From Hahella sp. HNIBRBA332 (lineage in GTDB: Bacteria; Pseudomonadota; Gammaproteobacteria; Pseudomonadales; Oleiphilaceae): 64,000 nucleotides of DNA. The notes beneath the pieces are model-generated. The model was not told where the DNA came from and ran no database searches. It saw only the letters and a list, made by a program, of their open reading frames with translations. Numbering within the stretch: the stretch's first letter is position 1; every line of letters begins with the position of its first letter. Shown in pieces: positions 36,690-46,281 of this stretch. The DNA lies in contig NZ_CP132203.1 of the NCBI RefSeq assembly GCF_030719035.1, positions 2,728,001 through 2,792,000 on the forward strand, given 5' to 3'. The translations under genes were made by a program, and so were the position numbers.

Positions 36690-37094
36690 ATGGCAAACAA
36701 AAGCCTTGAAGCCAGACTTCGCGATATCGATTGGCGTCAATACTCCGGCCCTGAACTCTATGCGCCGGATAAAGTGATTGCGTCATTGCTTGCTCTCATC
36801 GATCTACATGATCAAAACGCCACAAATGCAGTCGGCGAGGCTGTACTGAACGCCCTCGGGAATAATCATCAGGGCGTATATTATCCTGCTGTGATTGCAG
36901 CGCTGGATATTCTAATCAGTATGGCGGAAGCCGCTGATCAGCCTGCCAGAACACGCTGCGCACGTTCCATATTGAATGACCTGTATTATTTTGAGCCGGA
37001 ACTGGGGTATTACGACGGTAGCTCCAAAGAGGAACTGAAACGCTTCGTATGCTCAAAACTACAGCCCTATTCCGACGAAGAGTTTTCCCTCTAA
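36690..37094 (+). CDS. Hypothetical helical protein
   Basis: A 134-residue soluble protein, predicted almost all helical, of the kind seen in HEAT/ARM-like small proteins (segments APDKVIASLLALIDLHD and PAVIAALDILISMAEAAD). No family recognised. It starts 6 bp after the TetR gene and may be part of the same operon. The C-terminus converges on the AraC-type regulator gene, whose stop lies 6 bp away. Confidence 0.65.
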   Translation: MANKSLEARLRDIDWRQYSGPELYAPDKVIASLLALIDLHDQNATNAVGEAVLNALGNNHQGVYYPAVIAALDILISMAEAADQPARTRCARSILNDLYYFEPELGYYDGSSKEELKRFVCSKLQPYSDEEFSL

Positions 37095-37100
37095 TCGTTC

Positions 37101-37874
37101 TTATCCCCGCCGTACATACTGATAAGGCGTCTGGCCGGTGTGTTGGCGGAAGAAGCTGATGAAGGCGCTGTCGCTGGAGAATTCCAGGGCGTAGGCGACG
37201 TCGTTGACGCTCAGGCCTTCCGACAGTTTTTCGATAGATTTTAGCAAGCGCCACTGCTGACGCCAGGACTGATAGGACATGCCCGTCTCCTTGTTGAAGA
37301 GACGAGTGATGGTTTTGCTGCTGGCGCCGACACGATTCGCTAGCTGATTCAAAGGATCAGGCAATGCATCCGGATGATTCAAACTCGTCAGCCAGCCGGA
37401 CAACCGTTTATCCCGCGGCAATGGCAGTTGCAGCGCTTCCGTTTTCGCCTGGGCGAGTTCCTCACAGAATAACGCGCGCGTATTGCGCTGCGGTTCTTCC
37501 GGCATATCCCATGACCAGAACGCCATGCGCTCAATCAGCTCACGCATAAGTCCGCTGACGCAGAATATGCTGATACGGCCGGGCAAGGGGCCGTTGCGGG
37601 ATAAATCGAAATACAGCGAGCGATAAGCAACCACGTTGGTCATTCTGACGCAATGGGGGGTGTTGGCGGGAATCCACGCGGCGCGGGTCGGCGGCAACAC
37701 GCAGTGCATATTATCCAGAGTAATGTTCATGCAGCCTTTAGGCGCATACAGCAACTGCGCTTTTTTATGGCGATGCATGCCCGAATCATGACTGCCCACC
37801 TCCGCCGCCACACCGATGACAGCATTATGCAGCTGATCCGCGTCGAACTTGGCTTCCCCGTCTATTAGCGCCAT
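37101..37874 (-). CDS. AraC family transcriptional regulator with cupin domain
   Basis: A 257-residue regulator. The N-terminal cupin-like sensor contains the SHDSGMHRHKKAQLLY metal/ligand-type strand (about residues 28-43). The C-terminal double helix-turn-helix starts at LNQLANRVGASSKTITRLFN and ends in GQTPYQYVRR, the standard AraC signature. It is divergently transcribed from the MFS exporter gene at 37971 with a 96-bp shared promoter region, so it most likely controls that transporter. Inducer unknown. Confidence 0.93.
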   Translation of the reverse strand: MALIDGEAKFDADQLHNAVIGVAAEVGSHDSGMHRHKKAQLLYAPKGCMNITLDNMHCVLPPTRAAWIPANTPHCVRMTNVVAYRSLYFDLSRNGPLPGRISIFCVSGLMRELIERMAFWSWDMPEEPQRNTRALFCEELAQAKTEALQLPLPRDKRLSGWLTSLNHPDALPDPLNQLANRVGASSKTITRLFNKETGMSYQSWRQQWRLLKSIEKLSEGLSVNDVAYALEFSSDSAFISFFRQHTGQTPYQYVRRG

Positions 37875-37970
37875 CTGTCTTTATCTTGTGGTTTTATGAT
37901 CCAGTTATGTTATTTGACCACAACTTCCGTCCCTAAAATAGCCGCCTTTAATGAGCTCATTGGAGGAAGT

Positions 37971-39128
37971 ATGGCATCGCATAAACCGGCGACAGGACTG
38001 CTGTTCACCTTGTTGATGTTCCCACAGATTGCGGAAACCATTTATAGCCCGGCGCTGACGGATATCGCTCACCACTTCGCCACGCCCGAACAAGCCGCGG
38101 CGCAGACGCTTTCCATTTACTTTATCGCCTTCGCCCTGGGGGTAGGATTCTGGGGCGGCATGGCTGATCGTATCGGTCGACGCTCCGCCATGCTATGGGG
38201 GCTGGGTCTGTACAGCCTCAGCGCCGCAGCGGCGTTGATCGTGGATCAGTTCGAAACGCTGTTGCTGGTGCGCGCCTTGAGCGCCTTTGGCGCGGCGGTC
38301 GGATCGGTGGTGACGCAAACCATGCTGCGCGATATTTATAGCGGCAGCGACTTGGCGAAGATATTCGCCGTCATGGGACTGGGTATGGCGATCAGCCCTG
38401 TGCTGGGCTTTTTCGCCGGTGGACTGTTAACCGCATTGGGCGGCTACCTCGGCGTGTTTATCGGCTTGCTCGTCATGTCGACAGCGCTGCTCGGACTGTG
38501 CGCCAAACAGTTGCCGGAAACCCGTCCGCCTAAGTTGAACGCGGTTGCATTCAAAACCCTGGCGTCGCAATTAGCGCGGGATGGGTGCGTCTTGCGGCAT
38601 ATGGCGCTGGTCGCCCTGTTCAACCTCATGCTGTTTTCGTATTACTCCCTGGCCCCGTTTCTATTCGAATCATTGGGATATAGCTCTGTCGAATTCGGCT
38701 ACAGCGGCGTCATTCTGGCCATGGGTTCGCTGACGGGCAGTCTGCTGAATCAGGCGGGATTAAAGCGCGGGATACCCCCATCGCACATGATCCGCGCCGG
38801 TATAGGCATGGCGACGCTGGGAGGCCTGGGCGTCCTGCTCACTCAAAAGACCCTCTGGTTCCTGGCGCCGATGTCGCTAGCGCTGATGAGTTACAGCATC
38901 GCCATTCCCAATATTCTCAGTCTGGCGTTGGTGCGGTATCGAGCGAACGCCGGGGCCGCGGGAGCGCTATTTGGATTGGTCTACTATCTGTTACTGGGTA
39001 TCGGATTAGTCGCTTCTGGATGGCTGCAGAATCTTGGAGCCATACTCCTGAGCGCCGCCTCAGGCTGTCTGCTTTTATACGCAAGGACACCGACAGGCAA
39101 GCATGAAAGGGTCGAAAACAGCGCCTAG
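37971..39128 (+). CDS. MFS drug-efflux transporter (Bcr/CflA-like)
   Basis: A 385-residue inner-membrane transporter of the major facilitator superfamily with about twelve hydrophobic segments. The A-motif between helices 2 and 3 reads GGMADRIGRRSAML (DRxGRR), and helix 5 has a GP-type drug/H+ antiporter character. The ATG at 37971 follows a strong GGAGG site; an upstream in-frame codon was rejected. It is probably a proton-driven exporter of small molecules, regulated by the divergent AraC protein. The substrate cannot be read from sequence. Confidence 0.92.
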   Translation: MASHKPATGLLFTLLMFPQIAETIYSPALTDIAHHFATPEQAAAQTLSIYFIAFALGVGFWGGMADRIGRRSAMLWGLGLYSLSAAAALIVDQFETLLLVRALSAFGAAVGSVVTQTMLRDIYSGSDLAKIFAVMGLGMAISPVLGFFAGGLLTALGGYLGVFIGLLVMSTALLGLCAKQLPETRPPKLNAVAFKTLASQLARDGCVLRHMALVALFNLMLFSYYSLAPFLFESLGYSSVEFGYSGVILAMGSLTGSLLNQAGLKRGIPPSHMIRAGIGMATLGGLGVLLTQKTLWFLAPMSLALMSYSIAIPNILSLALVRYRANAGAAGALFGLVYYLLLGIGLVASGWLQNLGAILLSAASGCLLLYARTPTGKHERVENSA

Positions 39129-39193
39129 AGGCGCAAGTTGAATGCACGCTTCCACACAGCCTGACAAAACAACGGCGGCTTTAATTCACGGGC

Positions 39194-39436
39194 TTACCAG
39201 GAATAATCATATTGGAGGAGTTCGCCGGTTTCCGGATCGACATATCTAAGAAAGCTGATATTGCGGTCCGCCATTCTCTCGCTTTTCAAGCCGAGTTCCT
39301 TGGCGCTGGTTTTGAACTCTTCCACCAGGTACGCTTGCTCACCCCGCGTGACATTCCAGACGCTGTTCCCCTCTCTGATTTCATTATCGAGCAATTGGTT
39401 CAACTTGGCTGACCTGAATCTGAAGTCGCTATGCAT
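39194..39436 (-). CDS. Small hypothetical protein
   Basis: An 80-residue protein with a good AGAGGA ribosome-binding site. It is charged, helix-rich in its first two-thirds, and ends in FLRYVDPETGELLQYDYSW. No family recognised; no signal peptide. The C-terminal ETGELLQYDYSW resembles a beta hairpin. The gene stands alone between the MFS gene and an IS remnant. Confidence 0.6.
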   Translation of the reverse strand: MHSDFRFRSAKLNQLLDNEIREGNSVWNVTRGEQAYLVEEFKTSAKELGLKSERMADRNISFLRYVDPETGELLQYDYSW

Positions 39437-39589
39437 TCTGTTTCCTCTTCACTTGTTTGGGGTTGGCGGGGTTAAGGAGCCTATAAATAACCCATAGTTA
39501 TCGTAATGTCGCTCTCCAATATGGGCTTAACCTAACCATATACTGATTTTTTCCGACGACTATCGCCCTTCTCCGGGCGGAAGCAGGGC

Positions 39590-39827
39590 CTATCGCCCTA
39601 TATCAGCCGCTCTTTCCTTATCATAAGTGAAGGCCGCCAGTAGATATAATCGATTCCTGTTCTTCGCCAGGCCTAGATAGCGGACTTTGTCATAGCCAAA
39701 CACTTGTTAGATGTAGCGGAATGGATGCTCCACTTTGGCCCGGATGCTGGCTTTAAGCGCCTCCATTCTTTGATGATCTTTACTCAATGTGCGGCGCATG
39801 CCTGGACGTTTCGCGATAGATCAGGCG
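39590..39827 (-). pseudogene. IS5-family transposase, C-terminal remnant
   Basis: On the minus strand the frame reads AKRPGMRRTL, then ALKASIRAKVEHPFRYI, an in-frame stop, then QVFGYDKVRYLGLAKN and a short tail. This is the conserved C-terminal block of IS5-type transposases (KAxVRAKVEHPFRxIKRQFGYxKVRYRGLAKN), including the catalytic-region glutamate. The stop replaces the lysine codon after FRYI. The N-terminal parts are absent here; a matching N-terminal remnant in the same orientation is at 46559-46952. Confidence 0.85.
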
Positions 39828-40021
39828 ACAGTCATCTTCATCGCCCACTGGGCTGTAACCTTAAAAGCTGAGGGTTATTAACTCAAAGGACAATATAGCG
39901 ATGACGAGACGCAACATTCTGTCCGCTACCGCACATAAGGCGAATGGGACTTAAGCACTTGGCGAGCCCAAAAACAGCGGGCGCCAATAGATAATCATGT
40001 GCAACCTGCTGATGAAGGTCG

Positions 40022-40204
40022 TCAGAAATGGATTTGCTGCAGTCCTTTCACTCCCAGCGTATCGCGCAGGCTCCGCAGAACTGGGTTATGGTCATCGCCG
40101 TGCTCATCCCAAACTTTCAGTAGCGCCTCTTTCCAGTGTTTGCCGTTTTTCAATTGCATCGCGATTAGGGCGTCCATTTGAATGAACGATAGTTGGGCTT
40201 GCAT
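40022..40204 (-). CDS. Small hypothetical protein with strong RBS
   Basis: A 60-residue protein (MQAQLSFIQMDALIAMQLK at its start) preceded by a perfect AGGAGG site 4-5 bp before the ATG, which makes translation likely. It is basic in the middle (NGKHWKEALLKVW) and has no known domain. No hydrophobic segment is long enough for a membrane anchor. Confidence 0.55.
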   Translation of the reverse strand: MQAQLSFIQMDALIAMQLKNGKHWKEALLKVWDEHGDDHNPVLRSLRDTLGVKGLQQIHF

Positions 40205-40557
40205 ATAACCTCCTGGATAACTCGTATCTCAAGCGACTGGAACCGTCCCAGTCACCAGTTATTTAATTTCAGCTTTCATCTTGGGCTCATCCTGCGCCGC
40301 AGTCGGTACGATAGCGTACAACCGAAAACAGCCCATGTTCGTCGGCGCACAGACAGGCGCATACATTGGCGTAGGATCAATGAGGAAATGACGGGGTTGG
40401 GAGAATCGCCATAGGCGGTTGAACGGCGCAATGCAGACGTGGCCAAACAGCCGCAGACAGGAACGCCCCAGTGACAGGCTGGGTCTGAGTGTAACTAACC
40501 ATCTCTTTGGCCGCTGGCTTAAACAATGTCAGCCCTATTTATCAGGAGCTTCGAAAC
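40205..40557. other. Intergenic region without a confident gene
   Basis: About 350 bp between the divergent small gene and the BON lipoprotein gene. It contains no supported reading frame. It must hold both promoters. A short imperfect dyad near 40230-40250 is not convincing as a terminator. Confidence 0.4.
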
Positions 40558-40869
40558 ATGACATCAAACAAGCGCTTTACAATCTATTTATTGGCTATGT
40601 CTTTAGCCTTTTGGGTGGGGTGTTCCACAACCTCAAGCCAGGAAAGCACTGGCGAATATATCGACGACAGCGTGTTGACCGCGAAGGTAATTATGGCGGT
40701 ATTTAATGAGCCGTCGTTGAAGACCTCGGAAATCAATGTTGAAACCTACAAAGGCGTAGTGCAACTCAGCGGTTTTGTTAACTCCCAAGCCGACATCGAC
40801 AAGGCCGTCAAAATTACGGGGAATGTGGACGGCGTTAAATCTGTCAGTGCAGCGATGAAACTGAAGTGA
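40558..40869 (+). CDS. BON-domain lipoprotein
   Basis: A 103-residue secreted lipoprotein. The signal sequence ends in a lipobox-like WVGC, so the mature protein would be anchored by Cys at about residue 22. The rest is a single BON domain (DDSVLTAKVIMAV... then VQLSGFVNSQADIDKAVKI and GVKSV), as in OsmY-like periplasmic proteins that bind lipids or stabilise the envelope under stress. The ATG at 40558 follows CAGGAG. It opens a block of envelope/stress genes (PRC-barrel, DUF1840, OmpA, second BON). Confidence 0.88.
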   Translation: MTSNKRFTIYLLAMSLAFWVGCSTTSSQESTGEYIDDSVLTAKVIMAVFNEPSLKTSEINVETYKGVVQLSGFVNSQADIDKAVKITGNVDGVKSVSAAMKLK

Positions 40870-40906
40870 TCAAACAGGAGCGATGAGCGATTGTCTCCAG
40901 CTGGCG

Positions 40907-41632
40907 CTACAGACGATGCAAATACTTACGGGTATCGAAAGCTGGAGCCTCGCGTAATGCTTGCCGTGTTAGATTGACCGTCACCGTCACAGAGTCCCAA
41001 TCGACGGACTTAATCCATTTCGGCGCGATTAATACCTGATGCCCTTGCCACCAATTGCTGGTATTCACGACCAGATAACGAATCGCCCAGGTTTGCACGT
41101 TAAGCAGCATATTTTCGACATGTCCAATAAAACCGTCGCTGGCCTCAATATGGTAGCGCATGACGGCGTTGGCGCTGCGCAAGTGAATATCTTCCGCTTG
41201 TTGTCCATCTTCCGAGGCGGCGCGACCAATGGATGTCTCTTTATCGCCGTCATTGGCATCCGATGTCAGCGCGCCAGGGTACGCGCCACCTCCCCAAAGC
41301 CCATCGCCGCGCCAGTAGTAGGGATAGTCGTAATAGCCCATGTAGTGCATTTCATGCTGTCGTGATACCGGCTTGTCCGTGTCGATGCCTGGACTATCTT
41401 TAATCTGTTGCTGGCTGATCAGCACCGGTAATGTGCGCTTACCCCAATCCGGGACGCCTATCGAAATGGGTGAGATCAACACTTTGCGACTGGCTAGCCA
41501 GCTTCCAGTCTCGACAACGAGATAGCGTACCGCCCATGACTCGTCATCAAAGTAAAAATCCTTGACTTGACCAATCCCGCCGTCACTGGCCCCGATCGCA
41601 TAGCCCTCCAAATCTTTGATGGTGCGTAGCAT
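40907..41632 (-). CDS. Protein with two PRC-barrel domains
   Basis: A 241-residue protein with two PRC-barrel repeats, one at about residues 1-80 (LRTIKDLEGYAIGASDGGIG...WAVRYLVVETG) and one at about 150-225 (YHIEASDGFIGHV...WAIRYLVVNTS). A Tyr/Gly-rich linker (MGYYDYPYYWRGDG) joins them. PRC-barrels are small beta-barrels found in photosynthetic reaction-centre H subunit and RimM. In stand-alone stress proteins like this one their role is not established. It converges with the BON lipoprotein gene. Confidence 0.9.
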   Translation of the reverse strand: MLRTIKDLEGYAIGASDGGIGQVKDFYFDDESWAVRYLVVETGSWLASRKVLISPISIGVPDWGKRTLPVLISQQQIKDSPGIDTDKPVSRQHEMHYMGYYDYPYYWRGDGLWGGGAYPGALTSDANDGDKETSIGRAASEDGQQAEDIHLRSANAVMRYHIEASDGFIGHVENMLLNVQTWAIRYLVVNTSNWWQGHQVLIAPKWIKSVDWDSVTVTVNLTRQALREAPAFDTRKYLHRL

Positions 41633-41847
41633 TGTCTGTCTCCTGGGTGATAACGGAATACCTCAAACGCCGCCGCTGACACTACGCCGAAGTGTAGGTA
41701 CATACTGGCTCAGACTAACGCTGACGTCGGTTCGCCAGCGCACACAAGCCACCGCGTCAGGACTTACGTCATTTCCGGCGCAGGCTTTTATATCTATCGC
41801 CCCAGCACTTCAAAATTAGCCCGTCTACCAGCACAGACTCTCCTTCC

Positions 41848-42156
41848 TTATTCCCACATGATGGCGGCATCTGAGTCCACCGCCGCCTTCAGAAGTTCAA
41901 TGAGCGGCAAAGCCCGATTTCTCAAATTCACCGCCGGCTCCTCGTCATCGTCATCATTTGCGGCCTCCACTGTTGGCGTCGAAAACTGCTCACCTTCAAT
42001 CGCCCTGGAGAGCCGGTTTAGGGCTGCGGGCGCCTCGGCGGCGGAAATTGATCCAGGTACGGCGCCGCTATGCCCCATGATCTTGAGGAATGTCTGTGCG
42101 ATATCCCCAAACAAAGTAATGTTGGAATAAGCGTCTGTTTTAAAAGTTACCAGCAT
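41848..42156 (-). CDS. DUF1840 family protein
   Basis: A 102-residue cytoplasmic protein opening with MLVTFKTDAYSNITLFGD and containing KIMGHSGAVPG, the signature of DUF1840. An acidic linker (ANDDDDEEPA) precedes a C-terminal helix. The family is widespread in Beta- and Gammaproteobacteria and uncharacterised. It lies on the same strand as the OmpA-family gene upstream, 172 bp away. Confidence 0.9.
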   Translation of the reverse strand: MLVTFKTDAYSNITLFGDIAQTFLKIMGHSGAVPGSISAAEAPAALNRLSRAIEGEQFSTPTVEAANDDDDEEPAVNLRNRALPLIELLKAAVDSDAAIMWE

Positions 42157-42328
42157 AGAGGCGTTCTCCCTTTTATGTCGCCTGGCTCTATTGCACCGCC
42201 CTTGCTATTTCAACAAAGTGGCCTTTAGGGGATGTACGCCACCATACAGACAGTTGGTCTGGTTACCACCAATATGAAATAGCGGCCAAAGAACGTCTGA
42301 ACAGACGTCGACTTGAGGAATCAGGTTA

Positions 42329-43771
42329 TTACTCAAAGTCTTCGGGGTTCACAATCAGCACTTCCACCCGGCGATTGCTGGCTCTGCCCTGAGCGGTTTC
42401 ATTGCTGGCGACAGGCTGCTGCTCACCATATCCTTGCACCGAAATTTTCTGGGCGGGTATGCGGCCGATTTCCGCCAGAATGCGCGCAACGACTTCCGCA
42501 CGTTGGCCGGACAACAGCTGATTCATATTCTTACTGCCTCGATCATCGGTATGCCCCGTCACCACAATAGCGGCTCCCGGAAATTCATGGATCGCTTCGA
42601 TGATTTTATTCACCAGAATATAGTTTTCCCCCTGTATTTCACTCTCTCCAGAAGGGAAATTAAAGCCGTAAGCCCGTATTAACACGTTATCCAATTGCCT
42701 ATAAACCTCGGCCTCTTTTTGACTGAAAAGCGACTGAATGGCGATGAACTTTTCCTTAATCGCCTGATCCCGTTGCGCTGCATTTTTTTGCTCAGTGAGG
42801 ATATCCGCTTTTTCGGAGGCCATGTTCAGCGCTCTATCATTTGCTCTCTCCAATGCAACCATCGATGAGGCGTTTTTATTTAAAATACTCACTAATTGCG
42901 CGTTTAAATCTTTTACCAACTCTTTATTAGGCAGATTAAATGAGGCATCGCTCACCACAGGAGCGACAATATTTGCTACCTGTTGCTGATACCAAAGCAC
43001 TTTGTCTTCTTCATTGAAATCCGATTCATCAAAGTGTGTGATCATATCCGCGATATGCTCTGCGCGCAGCGTGTTCCAAAGCGCCTTTTGCGCGTGAGTT
43101 TGCGCTCTCTGCGTATCGGTTCTATCCGCGTCCAGGGTCTTTAATGCCAGTTGAAATTCCTCTTGCGCCAACGCCATGGTCCTGGGCGCCAGATCATCAA
43201 CGTCTCTGCGCTTGGCGGCGGCGATGGCGTCACGGGCCTGATCCACGATATTTCCTTTCAACGCGGCCAGCTCCGCTTTCGAATAAAGCTTGGCGATATC
43301 CGAGCGCCCGGCTTTGGCTTCTTCCAGTTTACCTTTCTCGATCAGCCCGGTGAGATTAACCATACCGCTTTCAGCTTGGCGAAAGACATCCGGGGTCACT
43401 TTATCCGCATTAGCCGCTAAGGCTTTCTTCCGGGCGGCGAACACCTCATCGAGATGATAGGCTGCAAGTTGAGCGTTTTCTCTGGCTTCACCCAGTGTCG
43501 CCAGCCCCTGCTTGGCGAGACTGTCCGCTTTGGAGTCGCCCGCTTTTCCCCGATTAAGAGCGTCCTGATAAGACTTGGAAGCCATACTAAAACGCTGCGG
43601 AGAAAATACGTTCAAATCATCAGCTTGCCCTTGCGTTAGCTGGGCATGTAGCTCAGGTAGAACGGGATATTGTTGATAGGCGGCTTGATCGCTAAGCAAG
43701 GTGCGACTTGCGCAGCTCGCCAATCCCAAGGTTAATGTGGTCACAGTGAGAAATGCAGTTACTCTTTTCAT
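42329..43771 (-). CDS. OmpA family outer-membrane lipoprotein
   Basis: A 480-residue lipoprotein. The signal peptide ends in a lipobox (GLASC), giving a lipidated Cys near residue 20. The middle is long, charged and coiled-coil-like, of DUF4398 character (about residues 50-340). The C-terminal OmpA peptidoglycan-binding domain (about 355-475) contains VTGHTDDRGS, LLSGQRAEVVARIL and ASNRRVEV, with the Asp and Arg that contact diaminopimelate. It is expected to link the outer membrane to peptidoglycan. It belongs to the local envelope/stress cluster. Confidence 0.92.
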   Translation of the reverse strand: MKRVTAFLTVTTLTLGLASCASRTLLSDQAAYQQYPVLPELHAQLTQGQADDLNVFSPQRFSMASKSYQDALNRGKAGDSKADSLAKQGLATLGEARENAQLAAYHLDEVFAARKKALAANADKVTPDVFRQAESGMVNLTGLIEKGKLEEAKAGRSDIAKLYSKAELAALKGNIVDQARDAIAAAKRRDVDDLAPRTMALAQEEFQLALKTLDADRTDTQRAQTHAQKALWNTLRAEHIADMITHFDESDFNEEDKVLWYQQQVANIVAPVVSDASFNLPNKELVKDLNAQLVSILNKNASSMVALERANDRALNMASEKADILTEQKNAAQRDQAIKEKFIAIQSLFSQKEAEVYRQLDNVLIRAYGFNFPSGESEIQGENYILVNKIIEAIHEFPGAAIVVTGHTDDRGSKNMNQLLSGQRAEVVARILAEIGRIPAQKISVQGYGEQQPVASNETAQGRASNRRVEVLIVNPEDFE

Positions 43772-44013
43772 ATCAGAGTCTCCATTTTAAGGGTGGGGGC
43801 GACTGCCTCGCGCCACGTATTCAATCGCTATTCGATAAACATGCTTCTTGCGTCGTCGTCAGGCTTGGTTTGCCGTCAGCGTCTTTTCCAATCTGAGGCG
43901 AAAAAGCGCTGGTTCTTACAGAGCGCCGCCAGAGATCAGTGCTGAGTGATAATCGTCTGCGCTCTGGACAGCGCTCCTTGAACAGGGAGGGAGGAGCCGA
44001 GTTTTCCTGGCAT

Positions 44014-44334
44014 CTAATGTTTCATGACGACATCGGGATCAAAGGTCAGGTCTTTCGTCTCTACTTTTTTTACTCCACGGACGCTCTTGGCGGCTCTCAC
44101 AGCCGCTATCTGCTCGCCAGCGCTGTGCAGGTGGCCGGTCAATGTCGCCACACTGTCATTCGTGCAAACTCCGATGCTGAGCCCAGGCGCCTTCTTGGCG
44201 CAAAACAAAGATAGTTTGACCTTCATGGTTATCCAGCTGTCTTTAATGAAGCTGTTGTCGCCTTTATTCGGGCTTGCCGAATTTGTGGCCGCCATTGGCG
44301 AAGCTTCTTCGGCCTCAACATTATTTTTGTCCAT
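44014..44334 (-). CDS. BON-domain protein
   Basis: A 106-residue protein with one BON domain in its C-terminal two-thirds (DSWITMKVKLSLF..., then VATLTGHL and RGVKKVE). The ATG at 44334 has a good AGGAG site; a longer in-frame extension upstream was rejected. The N-terminus (Asp/Glu/Ala/Ser-rich) is not a signal peptide, unlike the lipoprotein at 40558, so it may act in the cytoplasm. It lies in the same block as the OmpA and PRC-barrel genes, consistent with osmotic or envelope stress genes. Confidence 0.85.
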   Translation of the reverse strand: MDKNNVEAEEASPMAATNSASPNKGDNSFIKDSWITMKVKLSLFCAKKAPGLSIGVCTNDSVATLTGHLHSAGEQIAAVRAAKSVRGVKKVETKDLTFDPDVVMKH

Positions 44335-44455
44335 GATTGCGTCTCCTGTTACCTGATTCACATTGGAGTGATGAGCATACAATCGAGAACGACGGTGGTC
44401 GGTGCGTTATCGCACTTACCCATAGGCTCCGAACTTTGCGGCCCAAGCCAGAAAG

Positions 44456-45202
44456 TTATCTGACTCGGGTTGTTTGACGACGGGAAAGCGCCAAGCTTAA
44501 GAAACCAAGCATAAAGATAGCGAAGACTCCTGGCTCAGGGACGCTCACCCCTCCTTCGATTACATCATTGGCGCAGGTGGTCGTCCAACGCAGCCCCAAA
44601 GCCGTGGACACGCTAAGGTCCATGATCCCCAAGTCCGCCAGAGTCAATGTGTAAGAGATAACCCCTGGCGCGCCTACCGTAGAGCTCACTCCACTTAAGT
44701 CAGCGTTTGACGTTTCACCTGCCACCATGGTCGCTTTAGATGTGTTAACACTGACCTCCTGATTGTGACGAAAGTTTGTTCCTGGGCCTGATAGTACTAA
44801 CTGATCCATATAATCGACTTCAGATATGCTGTACAAATCGCTGGTATCCGTATCGAGCGCGTATTCCCAGTGCTCGCCATTGCTAACGTCATCAGCGCCG
44901 TAGCGATTTGCCGCTGTGCCGTGGGGGCGCCAACCATTAGTGCTGATAAATAAATCACCATACTTATAATCAAGGGAATCAGCCCCTTCGAAAAAATTCG
45001 TAAATACAGAGACATATAAATTAGCGCTGTCGTAAGTTACTTCCATATGAGTGATCTGGTAAACGTCTGGGTTGCCAAGTACATCGCCATTGTACGAAAG
45101 ACCCGCACCGTTATAACCATCATCAATACTTACAGCCTGTGCGCTGATTGTAGCCATACATAGAGCCAATACAGTTAGTGCCTGTTTTATTATAGCGTTC
45201 AT
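44456..45202 (-). CDS. PEP-CTERM sorting-domain protein (1)
   Basis: A 248-residue exported protein. It has an N-terminal signal peptide (hydrophobic stretch ending in SAQA) and a C-terminal sorting signal made of VPEPG, a hydrophobic helix and a basic RRQ tail: the PEP-CTERM tripartite signal recognised by exosortase. The intervening part is beta-rich, with many Asp/Tyr/Asn, and has no recognised enzyme domain. The ATG follows AAGGAA. Such proteins are usually surface or biofilm-matrix proteins in strains that make exopolysaccharide; the exosortase is not in this window. Confidence 0.92.
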   Translation of the reverse strand: MNAIIKQALTVLALCMATISAQAVSIDDGYNGAGLSYNGDVLGNPDVYQITHMEVTYDSANLYVSVFTNFFEGADSLDYKYGDLFISTNGWRPHGTAANRYGADDVSNGEHWEYALDTDTSDLYSISEVDYMDQLVLSGPGTNFRHNQEVSVNTSKATMVAGETSNADLSGVSSTVGAPGVISYTLTLADLGIMDLSVSTALGLRWTTTCANDVIEGGVSVPEPGVFAIFMLGFLSLALSRRQTTRVR

Positions 45203-45483
45203 AACAATTCCTTTTAAATTTCAAAAAAGATTAGTACAGCGACCATTCCAAATGGCGTCGATCATGCCATTAACATTTACTCATTTATTATCAACACGGA
45301 ATAAGATCAGCCATAACCTGCAACCTTATATTTAACAAATTTACTGACACAAAACTGTTAAGCTTAGAAAAACAGATCAAAAATACAACAAAAAAGCCTC
45401 AAAATAATACATTAAATCGCAGATCTATAATTATATTTCAAATACACATCTAATATTTAAGGATAACAACACCCCATTTTCGA

Positions 45484-46281
45484 TTAAATATTTTGCAACA
45501 CGCCACGAGCAGAGCTCCTAAGTTCTCTGCTTGAAAGCCCGAATAATGAAAGCAGCCCAATACCCAATAGAGTTAGTCCTCCAGGTTCCGGCACAATCAT
45601 TTCTTTTGTGACTTCACCGGTAATCTCCAAACCTGTGCTAAACCGATATTGTTCACCAATTGTGAACGTAGCCGCTAACATCGGCATTGATGAGTCAAGT
45701 ACATCATACTCAAATGACGTTAGTGGGCTGACTGAGTCTAGAAAAAAATCGCCAAGTGTTATTTCATCAAATGTGACAGGATCTAACCCGATAACGTCCT
45801 CTGAAAACCATCTTGTGCTGTAGTCAATTGCTCCGCCCTGCGGTATCTGGTCCCCTGGAAGACCCACTGTTGCGTTAAAGCCAGTTGAGTCAATTAAGCT
45901 CGCGGTAACAGTGCTACTAGAAAACAACCCCTCCCAGTCACCCGTAGTCGTAATCTCAAATGTTGCCAATCCTTGGTCGATAGTACCCGACATCGCCTGC
46001 AAGCCAGCGAGATTGGTATCGTATGTAATTTTCCCTTTTTTATCTTTGAAATCAGCTAGCGTTAGTGAGCATTCGACAGCCCCTTTACATGCTATTGTGA
46101 CTTCTCCGCCGCCTTTTTTGGGAAGCTTTATGCTTTCGCCTCCCCGAAGCGTAACAGTTGCTTTGGATTTGTCCTTTGAAGTCCAGTCCTGAGTAATTAA
46201 CGCGCCATAGGAGGTTAACGGATGTCCAAGAAAAAGAAAGGCGCCTGTATACAAAAGCCATGAGTTTTTTCGAGACGCCAT
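45484..46281 (-). CDS. PEP-CTERM sorting-domain protein (2)
   Basis: A 265-residue exported protein with a C-terminal VPEPGG, hydrophobic helix and short Arg-rich tail, again a PEP-CTERM signal. The ATG at 46281 follows AGGTAGGA and gives a normal signal peptide (basic start, then LLYTGAFLFLGH); a longer reading frame from 46368 would place 29 polar residues before it. The mature part is beta-rich with Ser/Thr repeats and a Lys/Gly-rich early section (LPKKGGGEVTIACKG). The basic tail after the helix is longer than usual. No enzymatic domain recognised. Confidence 0.9.
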   Translation of the reverse strand: MASRKNSWLLYTGAFLFLGHPLTSYGALITQDWTSKDKSKATVTLRGGESIKLPKKGGGEVTIACKGAVECSLTLADFKDKKGKITYDTNLAGLQAMSGTIDQGLATFEITTTGDWEGLFSSSTVTASLIDSTGFNATVGLPGDQIPQGGAIDYSTRWFSEDVIGLDPVTFDEITLGDFFLDSVSPLTSFEYDVLDSSMPMLAATFTIGEQYRFSTGLEITGEVTKEMIVPEPGGLTLLGIGLLSLFGLSSRELRSSARGVLQNI

